DNA from: Dethiobacter sp.
Lineage (GTDB): Bacteria; Bacillota; Dethiobacteria; Dethiobacterales; Dethiobacteraceae
Assembly (NCBI GenBank): GCA_018335875.1
Contig: JAGXRN010000028.1
Coordinates: 1 to 62,318 of the forward strand
Direction: 5' to 3'
Length of the DNA: 62,318 bases
The translations under genes and the position numbers were made by a program. How positions within the stretch are numbered: the first letter of the stretch is position 1; each line of letters starts with the position of its first letter. Positions 7,355-14,291 of this stretch are shown one piece after another. Under the pieces are notes generated by a model that worked only from the letters and a program-made list of their open reading frames with translations, ran no database searches and had not been told where the DNA came from.

Positions 7355-8397
7355 GCAGCCCGCTAATACTGGTGCTCAATGTGGGGTCTACCAGCACTAA
7401 AGTTGCTTTGTATGGCGGCAGTGAGCAGTTATGCCAGGAAGAACTTCCTTTTTTGCAGTCACTGCCCCTGGCTGAACAATTTTCTCCCCGCCGCAGCCAG
7501 CTTTTGGATTTCCTGACGTTAAAAGAAATAAAAGCCTCTCAACTGAGTATCATAGTTTCGCGCGGTGGACTGATGAAGCCTCTTCCTGCCGGTACTTACA
7601 GCATTAATGCGCAGATGTGCTCAGACCTTAAAGCAGGCCGCTATGGGGTGCACCCCTCGGGCCTGGGGCCTGTTATTGCCCTGGAAATAGCATCGCCGCT
7701 TGGTATCCCTGCTGTGACTGTGGACCCTCCATCCACAGATGAATTCCATGAACTGGCCCGTATCAGCGGCCTTCCCGGGGTGGAGCGAAAGAGCGCTTTT
7801 CATGCTTTGAGCCAGAAAGCGGCGGCACGTAAAGCGGCCAAAGAAAAAAGCATGCGCTATGAAGACTGCAACTTTGTTGTTGCTCATCTTGGCGGCGGCA
7901 TCACTGTGGGGGCGCACCTGCAGGGCAGAGTGGTGGACTGTTCTCACGGCCTGAGCGAAGGGCCTTTTACCCCTGAACGGGCAGGCGCTCTGCCAACTCT
8001 TGCCCTTCTGGAACAGTCTGCCGGAATTGAGGTGCAGGAACTTAAGCGCCGCCTGGTAGGCGAAGGAGGGCTTTCGGCTTATCTGGGCACAAAAGATGCC
8101 CGCGAGATTGAAAAACGTATCAATGCCGGTGATAAGGAAGCAAAGCTCCTGTTTTCCGCCATGGCTTACCAGGTTGCCAGGGAAATAGGCGCCATGGCAG
8201 CGGTACTTGGCGGCAAACTGGACGGTATTGTTTTGACAGGAGGGCTCTCCCGTTCTGCCATGCTGGTGGAATGGATAAAAGAAAGAGTATTTTTCCTGGC
8301 TGATATTTACATCTTTTCGGAAAATGAAATGGAGGCTTTGGCACAGGGAGCACTCCGCGTCCTGACAGGAGAGGATGAGCCTGTTTTATACAACTAA
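7351..8397 (+). CDS. buk: Butyrate kinase (short-chain acyl kinase)
   Basis: A 348-residue ASKHA-fold kinase of the acetate/butyrate kinase family, which makes ATP and a short-chain acid from the acyl phosphate. Motifs seen are the N-terminal phosphate loop LNVGSTSTKVALY, HLGGGITVGAH (phosphate-2) and the adenosine motif LTGGLSRSAM. The length and IVSRGGLMKPLPAGTY favour butyrate over acetate kinase. The GTG start at 7351 overlaps the stop of the second Ptb-like gene by four bases. With the upstream genes it forms a compact operon for substrate-level phosphorylation, or, in reverse, acid activation. Branched-chain acids are an alternative substrate. Confidence 0.93.
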   Translation: MSSPLILVLNVGSTSTKVALYGGSEQLCQEELPFLQSLPLAEQFSPRRSQLLDFLTLKEIKASQLSIIVSRGGLMKPLPAGTYSINAQMCSDLKAGRYGVHPSGLGPVIALEIASPLGIPAVTVDPPSTDEFHELARISGLPGVERKSAFHALSQKAAARKAAKEKSMRYEDCNFVVAHLGGGITVGAHLQGRVVDCSHGLSEGPFTPERAGALPTLALLEQSAGIEVQELKRRLVGEGGLSAYLGTKDAREIEKRINAGDKEAKLLFSAMAYQVAREIGAMAAVLGGKLDGIVLTGGLSRSAMLVEWIKERVFFLADIYIFSENEMEALAQGALRVLTGEDEPVLYN

Positions 8398-8407
8398 AAT
8401 TATTTAT

Positions 8408-8433
8408 AAAAAAAGAGCCTGAGCTCTTTTTTT
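8408..8433. terminator. Bidirectional terminator between buk and hcp
   Basis: AAAAAAAGAGC / GCTCTTTTTTT, an 11-bp perfect stem with a CTGA loop, flanked by A and T runs on both strands. It lies between convergent buk and hcp and its end touches the hcp stop codon. Confidence 0.85.
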
Positions 8434-10087
8434 ATACTGTCTTTACCAATTGTGTTGAAAAAATTGCCTCCAAGTCTTGCTTTGGCGTTGAGATAGGCTT
8501 GATGTTAAATTTTTCTACCAGTATGTTGAGTACATTTGGTGTGAGGAAAGTAGGCAGGCTAGGCCCCAAATAGATATTTTTCAATCCCAGATGCATTAGG
8601 GTAAGCAGGATTGCCACCGCTTTTTGCTCATACCAGGAGAGGATCAGTGTCAGCGGCAGTTCGTTTACACTGCAGTTGAAGGCGTCTGCCAGTGCCAGTG
8701 CGATACGGATCGCCGAGTAAGCATCATTACACTGTCCCACATCGAGCAGACGGGGAATACCCCCGATACTGCCAAGGTCTTTGTCAAAGAAGCGGAATTT
8801 ACCGCAGGCCAGTGTGAGTATTACAGTGTCCCTGGGCGTTTGCTCCACAAAATCGGCATAGTAGCTGCGCTTTGACTTAACGCCGTCGCAGCCTCCCACC
8901 AGAAAGAAATGCCTGATGGCCCCACTTTTTACTGCCCCGATAACTTTATCAGCTATGCCTATTACCGCCTGGTGTGCAAATCCCACCATAACACTGCCTT
9001 TATCCTTGTCACTGTCAAAGCCGGGCAGGGCGAGTGCTTTTTCTATTAAAGGTTCAAATTTGCCGTTGTCTACATGCTTTACGCCCGGCCAACCCACCAG
9101 GCCTGTGGTAAAGATGTTTTCGGCATAGGAAAATTGGGGTTTTTGTATGCAATTTGTGGTCATCAGGATGGCTCCCGGAAAACTGGCAAACTCTTTCTGC
9201 TGGTTTTGCCAGGCTGTACCGAAGTGGCCGTAAAAGTGCGTATATTTCTTTAGTTTGGGATAACCGTGCGCCGGCAGCATCTCGCCGTGGGTATAAACGT
9301 ATATTCCTTTATCCTCTGACAGTGCCAGCAGTTCTGCCAGGTCTTTAAGGTCGTGCCCTGAAATAAGGATGCACTTGCCCTTTTTATGGCCAAGAGGGAC
9401 TCTGGTTGGGACCGGGTGGCCGTAAGCGCCGGTGTTGGCTGTGTCGAGCAGTTCCATGGCACGCAGGTTCATTTCACCACACTTAAGCACCAGTTCCAGC
9501 CATTCATTTGTAGCAAGGTCACTCTTGGTCAACGCCGCCATTCCTTCCTGAATGAAGGCGTAAATTTTATCGTCTTCCTCTCCCAGTACAGCCGCATGAT
9601 CTGTATACGCTGCCAACCCTTTAATTCCATAAAGAAGAATCTGCTGCAGCGATTGAATATCCGGGTCTGTTTCTCTGTCAGAATTAAGACTTACACCTTT
9701 CCCCTGTTCCACCAGTCCTGAAATATCTGCGGCAGGGCTAAAGTTTGCTGCAGGGTGGCCGATATTTATATTGCCGCCAACTTTAGAGACCTCTTCTTTC
9801 AGAGAATCCCTAAGGCGGACACACTTGGTGATATATTCCCGAAAGCGTGCGGGGTCAAAATCAACGTTTGTCAGTGTGGTAAAGATACCTTTAACTGTAA
9901 AGTTGTTAACCTCATTATTGTTTATACCAACTTTGCGTCCGAGAACCGCATATAGCGAAAGCCCCATGATGGCATGAATCAGAAGATCCTGCAGTGCTGC
10001 AATCCCCGGGTCTTTTCCGCACACACCCGCAGTAGTACAGGCAACTCCTTTGGCCGCCTGCTCACACTGGTTGCAAAACATGCTCAT
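8432..10087 (-). CDS. hcp: Hybrid cluster protein (hydroxylamine reductase)
   Basis: A 551-residue Hcp. These proteins carry a [4Fe-4S] cluster and a hybrid 4Fe-2S-2O cluster; reported activities are hydroxylamine reduction and, in E. coli, nitric oxide reduction. The N-terminal cysteines are spaced CxxC-x8-C-x5-C (CNQCEQ, then VACTTAGVC), the class I pattern of strict anaerobes. Hybrid-cluster ligands are visible further on, such as VGGCDGVKSKR and TLACGKFRF. A single gene with its own upstream region, convergent to buk. No hcr reductase gene adjoins. It probably protects against nitrosative or oxidative stress. The start may be either ATG of MSM (10087 or 10081). Confidence 0.96.
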   Translation of the reverse strand: MSMFCNQCEQAAKGVACTTAGVCGKDPGIAALQDLLIHAIMGLSLYAVLGRKVGINNNEVNNFTVKGIFTTLTNVDFDPARFREYITKCVRLRDSLKEEVSKVGGNINIGHPAANFSPAADISGLVEQGKGVSLNSDRETDPDIQSLQQILLYGIKGLAAYTDHAAVLGEEDDKIYAFIQEGMAALTKSDLATNEWLELVLKCGEMNLRAMELLDTANTGAYGHPVPTRVPLGHKKGKCILISGHDLKDLAELLALSEDKGIYVYTHGEMLPAHGYPKLKKYTHFYGHFGTAWQNQQKEFASFPGAILMTTNCIQKPQFSYAENIFTTGLVGWPGVKHVDNGKFEPLIEKALALPGFDSDKDKGSVMVGFAHQAVIGIADKVIGAVKSGAIRHFFLVGGCDGVKSKRSYYADFVEQTPRDTVILTLACGKFRFFDKDLGSIGGIPRLLDVGQCNDAYSAIRIALALADAFNCSVNELPLTLILSWYEQKAVAILLTLMHLGLKNIYLGPSLPTFLTPNVLNILVEKFNIKPISTPKQDLEAIFSTQLVKTV

Positions 10088-10296
10088 TTAAGTATTCCTC
10101 CCGGTATTATTGATGTTTATACTCTAGCGTTTCCCCAATACCCTCCTGTGATGTATATAATTAATTTATTAAAAAAAAATTAGATATTTTTTCTCAGAAA
10201 AGCAGGAGTTTCTAAATTTGTATCGAAACGGTAATAAAGTATCTATGGAAAATTATAAGTAAAAAATTAAATAATCGGTAGGAGTCTCCTATCCGA

Positions 10297-10375
10297 CAAA
10301 GGCAAACCTGTTGAAAGACAGGGACGCAAAGCCATGGATCTAAGGGCGAAAGCCTATGATAGCCAGGTTGCCGAA
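10297..10375 (+). promoter_or_regulatory. Cyclic di-GMP-I (GEMM-I) riboswitch aptamer
   Basis: The sequence matches the GEMM-I core. GGCAAACC (10301-10308) and GGTTGCC (10366-10372) form the base of the fold. GAAA in a capped stem (CCTGT/ACAGG) is the tetraloop, followed by the invariant GACGCAAAGCC. The second stem carries CTAAG and TATG elements resembling the tetraloop receptor and is capped by GGGCGAAAGCC. The aptamer is followed within 20 bases by a terminator-like hairpin and by the transglutaminase-like gene. Recognition rests on motif match; whether ligand turns expression on or off cannot be told. Confidence 0.93.
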
Positions 10376-10393
10376 GAGCGGAGTTTTTATTTT

Positions 10394-10422
10394 AAAAGCT
10401 TCAGCCAACGGCTGAAGCTTTT
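10394..10422 (+). terminator. Hairpin in the riboswitch expression platform
   Basis: A perfect 13-bp stem AAAAGCTTCAGCC / GGCTGAAGCTTTT with a 3-base AAC loop, ending in TTTT and AATTT. It lies 19 bases past the aptamer and 42 bases before the ATG, where an intrinsic terminator would act as the expression platform. The T-run is short. Confidence 0.7.
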
Positions 10423-10464
10423 AATTTCGGCGGACGAGGTGGCTCCCGGAAACGGGGGACAAGC

Positions 10465-11751
10465 ATGAAAAGATTTAGGATACTGGTATTCATATGCGCA
10501 GTACTTCTTATTGGAAGCAGCGCGTTTGCCACGCAGCAGCTCTTGCCGCCCCGTACAGCGGAGCCTGCAGCCGAAACTGCCGGGACATCCGGCGAGGTAG
10601 ATTTTATTGACAAACATGGCATCATTAATGCGGAAAATGAAAACGAAGAAGATAAATCACTCCCTTTAACAGCAATTGAATCAGAAACTATACAGCCGGA
10701 TGAAAATGCTGCAGCGTTACCCTTGCCGGCGGATGAAAATGACAAGCCTGAAGCGGCAGCCGGCACTGCAGCTGCTGTAGCGAAAACGTCAGCGCAACCC
10801 GGGCCTGTTGTAACTAATGCTGTAGCGGCGGCAGGTCCCCCTGCGCCTGCTGCAAGTAAAGCTGAAGCGGCAGCCCCGGAAAAGAAAGCTCCAGCCAGCC
10901 CCTATAGCCTCAAGTCTCCTAGGAATTATACATTTGTAACAAAGATTACTGTAAAAAATTCAGGAACAGCAAACTCCGGCGGCATACGGCTGCAGATTCC
11001 CCTGATGGCAGCATCTTCTCTCTACCAGGTCCAAAAAGATGAAAGCTTTTCCATATCGCCATCTGAAATTCAAAACCAGCAGGGCGCACGTATCGGAGTC
11101 TTTGTCATCGATGATTTGGCGCCGGGTGCAGAAACAGTACTGGAACTTCGTTATAATATTACTACTTCTGTCATAGAATTCTTCAGCCGCTATTTGCCGG
11201 TGGCATCAGATAGCCTGCCCGCCGTTTACATGGAACCTTCTAAAGGTGTAGAAAGCGATAGTCAGGCCATTATCAACCTCTCCTCTAAACTGACACAGGG
11301 TATGGGCACAGACTGGGAGATGGCCGAAGCAATCACAGCGTGGGTGGCAAAGAATATTATTTATGATGCTGCGGCTTCAAACCGCAACAGCGGGGCTCTC
11401 CAGGCGCTGCAGGCGGGGCGGGGTGTGTGTGAGGATTATGCGGCGCTCTCCGCAGCACTGGCCCGGGCGGCAGGAATACCTGCCCGCATAGTTTACGGAT
11501 ACACTGACAGAGGCAGCAGATGGCCCGGCGAAGGCGCATTTAATCTGAGCGGCTTCCGTCATGCCTGGGTAGAGTATTACCTGCAGGGGAGAGGCTGGGT
11601 GCCGGCAGAACCCACACGCAGCAACTCCAGGCTTTACTTTGGCACCCTTCCCCACAACCGGTATATTGCACAAAACTATAATGACATCTCGCTGAAGGTG
11701 AATTACAAAGGTGGTAAACTAGCCGTCAGCTGGACAGATTCCCTGGAGTAA
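10465..11751 (+). CDS. Secreted transglutaminase-like (papain-fold) protein
   Basis: A 428-residue exported protein. A signal peptide spans residues 1-22. A long low-complexity Ala/Pro/Glu linker covers about 30-148, suggesting reach across the wall. A beta-rich domain at about 150-255 follows, then a Transglut_core domain at about 275-390. In it Cys322 (GRGVCEDYAA) and His366 (FRHAWVEYY) are in place, but the usual Asp of WxxxDPT is Glu382 (VPAEPT). Relatives act as cysteine proteases, crosslinkers or sugar-binding proteins. No LPxTG-like sorting signal or membrane anchor is seen at the C-terminus. Expression is probably set by the c-di-GMP riboswitch upstream. A surface-remodelling or matrix role is an inference. 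Confidence 0.85.
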   Translation: MKRFRILVFICAVLLIGSSAFATQQLLPPRTAEPAAETAGTSGEVDFIDKHGIINAENENEEDKSLPLTAIESETIQPDENAAALPLPADENDKPEAAAGTAAAVAKTSAQPGPVVTNAVAAAGPPAPAASKAEAAAPEKKAPASPYSLKSPRNYTFVTKITVKNSGTANSGGIRLQIPLMAASSLYQVQKDESFSISPSEIQNQQGARIGVFVIDDLAPGAETVLELRYNITTSVIEFFSRYLPVASDSLPAVYMEPSKGVESDSQAIINLSSKLTQGMGTDWEMAEAITAWVAKNIIYDAAASNRNSGALQALQAGRGVCEDYAALSAALARAAGIPARIVYGYTDRGSRWPGEGAFNLSGFRHAWVEYYLQGRGWVPAEPTRSNSRLYFGTLPHNRYIAQNYNDISLKVNYKGGKLAVSWTDSLE

Positions 11752-11785
11752 GCGGAACCCCTATCACCCCCAAGTGATAGTTCCC

Positions 11786-11819
11786 AAAAAGAAGCCGGAC
11801 TTCCCCGAGTCCGGCTTCT
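11786..11819 (-). terminator. Terminator of the sortase gene
   Basis: 12-bp stem AGAAGCCGGACT / AGTCCGGCTTCT (11790-11801 and 11808-11819). The A-run at 11786-11790 reads as TTTTT after the hairpin on the minus strand, so it ends sortase transcription. A separate CTATCAC/GTGATAG hairpin at 11761-11780 lies just past the stop of the transglutaminase-like gene on the plus strand. Confidence 0.75.
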
Positions 11820-11850
11820 GCCTGTGTATAGGAAATTATGGTCTTTTGTC

Positions 11851-12483
11851 TCATTCTCCCTGGCTGGTTGTTTGTATGGTGTCAACAAGGTCAGCTTTTA
11901 CAATCAGTCGTTTGGTGTTTGTGGTAAAAAGGCAGGTGGTAAGGGTGAGTTCGGGTTTACCCGTTGATTCTACTACGCTCCAGTCGCGGCTGTGGGTGAT
12001 AAAGCTTTCCCGAACAATGTAGCGGTAGAATTTATCCCCGACTACAAGGGTAATTTCATCGCCTGTTTTTAGCTTGTCAAGGTTGCGAAACCAGGAGCCG
12101 TAAACTCCTCTGTGTGCTGCAATTGACACATTGCCCGTTTCCGGGTGGCTGCTCTGAGGGTAAAAACCTGGTCCGCGTTTTAAATCTGCCTCGCTCACAC
12201 CATGTATAACCACTGCTGAAAGCTTGATTTTGGGTATATGCAGCATCCCGTCAGCATCGGGTAACCCTGTCGGTATTTCCTTCTTGTTCTCTGTGGGTAC
12301 GGTTTCACCTTCAATCGGTTCCTCAAGAGGTTCAGCCTCAATGGCAGGCATCTGTTCCTCCCAGGCTACCATTGCCCTGTACTGATAGTAATAAGAAGCC
12401 CCCCACCTCGAAAGGGGCATGGCAACCAGGAGCAGTCCGATTATGATAATGACTGTACCCAGCAACCTGTTTCCCTGTCTCAT
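11851..12483 (-). CDS. Sortase (probably class D)
   Basis: A 210-residue sortase. An N-terminal membrane anchor (about residues 7-24) and an acidic linker precede the sortase domain (about 78-200). The catalytic residues are visible: His124 (SIAAHRG), Cys184 (LTLTTC) and Arg192 (NTKRLIV). Sortases attach proteins with a sorting motif to peptidoglycan or to each other. TLTTC and the size fit class D as found in clostridia and bacilli. No substrate with a sorting signal lies in this window, so its target is elsewhere. It is convergent to the riboswitch-controlled transglutaminase-like gene. ATG at 12483 follows GGAGG. Confidence 0.93.
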   Translation of the reverse strand: MRQGNRLLGTVIIIIGLLLVAMPLSRWGASYYYQYRAMVAWEEQMPAIEAEPLEEPIEGETVPTENKKEIPTGLPDADGMLHIPKIKLSAVVIHGVSEADLKRGPGFYPQSSHPETGNVSIAAHRGVYGSWFRNLDKLKTGDEITLVVGDKFYRYIVRESFITHSRDWSVVESTGKPELTLTTCLFTTNTKRLIVKADLVDTIQTTSQGE

Positions 12484-12509
12484 GGGCGCAACCTCCTAAG
12501 AATGACGTG

Positions 12510-13814
12510 CTAGATAAAGAGCAGGCCAAGTGATATAATCACCCCGGAGAAGAGCATGGCCATGATGCAGTAGCCCATGATGTCGCGGGCGTTGAGGCCG
12601 GCGATGCCCAGTGCGGGAAGGGCCCAGAAGGGCTGGACCATATTGGTCCAGGCATCCCCCCAGGCAATGGCCATGGCGGCGCGGGCTGTGTCTGCGCCCA
12701 GTGCCGCACTGGCAGGGAGAATGATGGGTCCCTGGACGGCCCACTGCCCGCCGCCGGAGGGGACAAAGAAGTTTACAATACCGGCTGAAATAAAGGTGAA
12801 GAAGGGGAAGGTAAATGCGGTGGAAAAGCTGACAAACCATTGTGATATAACTGCGGCAAGGCCTGAGGATACCATCATGCCCATAATACCGGCATAGAAT
12901 GGAAACTGGAGGATGATGCCGCCGGAGCTTTTTACTGCTGTGTAAAGGGCATTGATGTAGCGGCGCGGAGTCCAGTGCAGGAGGACGCCGCTAAACATGA
13001 AAATGAAGTTAACTATGTTCAGGTTGAGTGTGCTGCCCCTGCCAAAGTAGTAGATGAGATAGATGAGGGCGCCCAGAGCAAGCAGAAGTGAGATTACAGG
13101 GCTGTTCTCAACCCTCTCGGCAGGAGTGGATGCTTTTGGAATAACAACTTCTTTTTCTTCCAGCAGGGCGGGGTCCACTTCTACCACTTCTTTGGGCATC
13201 ATCAGGCGAGCCAGGATAGGCAGGGTGAGGATAAGAACAGCGGCGATGATAAGATTAAACGGCGCAAAAATTGTCTGGCTGACATTGATACCGCCTGTTA
13301 GAGCATAAGACCAGTCGCTTGCTGTGGCAAGAGCCAGGGGGATTGAGCCTGCCAGGCCGGCATGCCAGACAAGGAATCCCATGTAGGCGCAGGCTATAAT
13401 CAGGCGGTAGTCCAAGCCTTTGACTTTGCGGGCCATCTCACGTCCAAGCAGGGCGCCCACTACAAGGCCAAATCCCCAGTTAATCCAGCTTGCTATGGCT
13501 GCCACAAAGCAGGTAATCATGATAGCGCTGGCAGGGGTTTTTGCCAAAGAGGCGATAGCTTCCAGGACCTTTTTAACCGGCGGGCTGTTGGCAAGGGCGT
13601 GGCCGGTCACCAGCACAAGCACCATCTGCATGGAAAACGCCAGCAGGTTCCAGAAGCCGTTTCCCCAGTGCTGCACCATTTGATAAGCGCTGTTGGCAGT
13701 GAGTAATATTCCGCCGATGAAGACAATAAATGTCAGGATTGCGGCAAACAGGAAGGGGTCAGGCAGATACTTCTGGACGAGGTTTACAAAAAAACGCGTC
13801 ATCTTTTGAAACAT
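12510..13814 (-). CDS. atoE: Short-chain fatty acid transporter, AtoE family
   Basis: A 434-residue, roughly ten-segment membrane protein of the AtoE/TIGR00366 family, which carries short-chain fatty acids such as butyrate. Family landmarks are YLPDPFLFAAILTF near the start, GNGFWNLLAFSMQM, and NFFVPSGGGQWAVQGPI near residue 330. I chose ATG 13814 because it follows AAGGAGGT and matches where AtoE proteins begin. A second in-frame ATG at 13868 also has a strong GGGAGGTGAT and would add 18 residues; either may be used. The Ptb-Buk operon lies 4 kb away, and together they suggest uptake or export of butyrate-like acids. Confidence 0.9.
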   Translation of the reverse strand: MFQKMTRFFVNLVQKYLPDPFLFAAILTFIVFIGGILLTANSAYQMVQHWGNGFWNLLAFSMQMVLVLVTGHALANSPPVKKVLEAIASLAKTPASAIMITCFVAAIASWINWGFGLVVGALLGREMARKVKGLDYRLIIACAYMGFLVWHAGLAGSIPLALATASDWSYALTGGINVSQTIFAPFNLIIAAVLILTLPILARLMMPKEVVEVDPALLEEKEVVIPKASTPAERVENSPVISLLLALGALIYLIYYFGRGSTLNLNIVNFIFMFSGVLLHWTPRRYINALYTAVKSSGGIILQFPFYAGIMGMMVSSGLAAVISQWFVSFSTAFTFPFFTFISAGIVNFFVPSGGGQWAVQGPIILPASAALGADTARAAMAIAWGDAWTNMVQPFWALPALGIAGLNARDIMGYCIMAMLFSGVIISLGLLFI

Positions 13815-13868
13815 AAACTTTACCTCCTTTTTTTTATCCGTTTGCAAAGCTGTCTTTCCTGCTGTCAT

Positions 13869-14291
13869 TTATCACCTCCCTCATACCAAAATAATGCTAT
13901 AGAGTAAGTATATAGACAAGCTTATTATATCATATCCCTACATTTTGTTGACAGAAAAAACATATTTTTTTACTCATAAGGCTCTAATCAATTCTATTCA
14001 TTGACAGGCTCTCTCATGTAACTATTATTTGCAGCAAACAATTCAGACAGATTTGATGCAAATGTGAATCAAGTTATGCAGTATTAAATCATAAAACCGG
14101 TCTTAAAGAAGATTTGAGCCTGCAAACTAAGTTGTCTTTTCCAACAAGGTCGGCAGGTTGTGATGTGTATGATTCTCAGATATTTTTAGTGCAGACTGCG
14201 TCTTTGGTATGCGAATTGCATAAATATTATAAAGCACAAAATTAATCATGCTTATAATAGTGTTATAAAAATACAGGCAGGAGGTTGAGAG
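13869..14291. other. Divergent intergenic region, AtoE / carboxyltransferase
   Basis: About 420 AT-rich bases between divergent start codons. A TATAAT at 14253-14258 lies 34 bases before the carboxyltransferase start and is a likely -10 box, but no convincing -35 is placed correctly. An ATTATA near 13924 could be the matching -10 on the minus strand. A TTGACA at 13948 has no partner or gene nearby. A 149-residue minus-strand ORF reaching into this region has no recognisable protein character. I see no known RNA. Confidence 0.4.
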
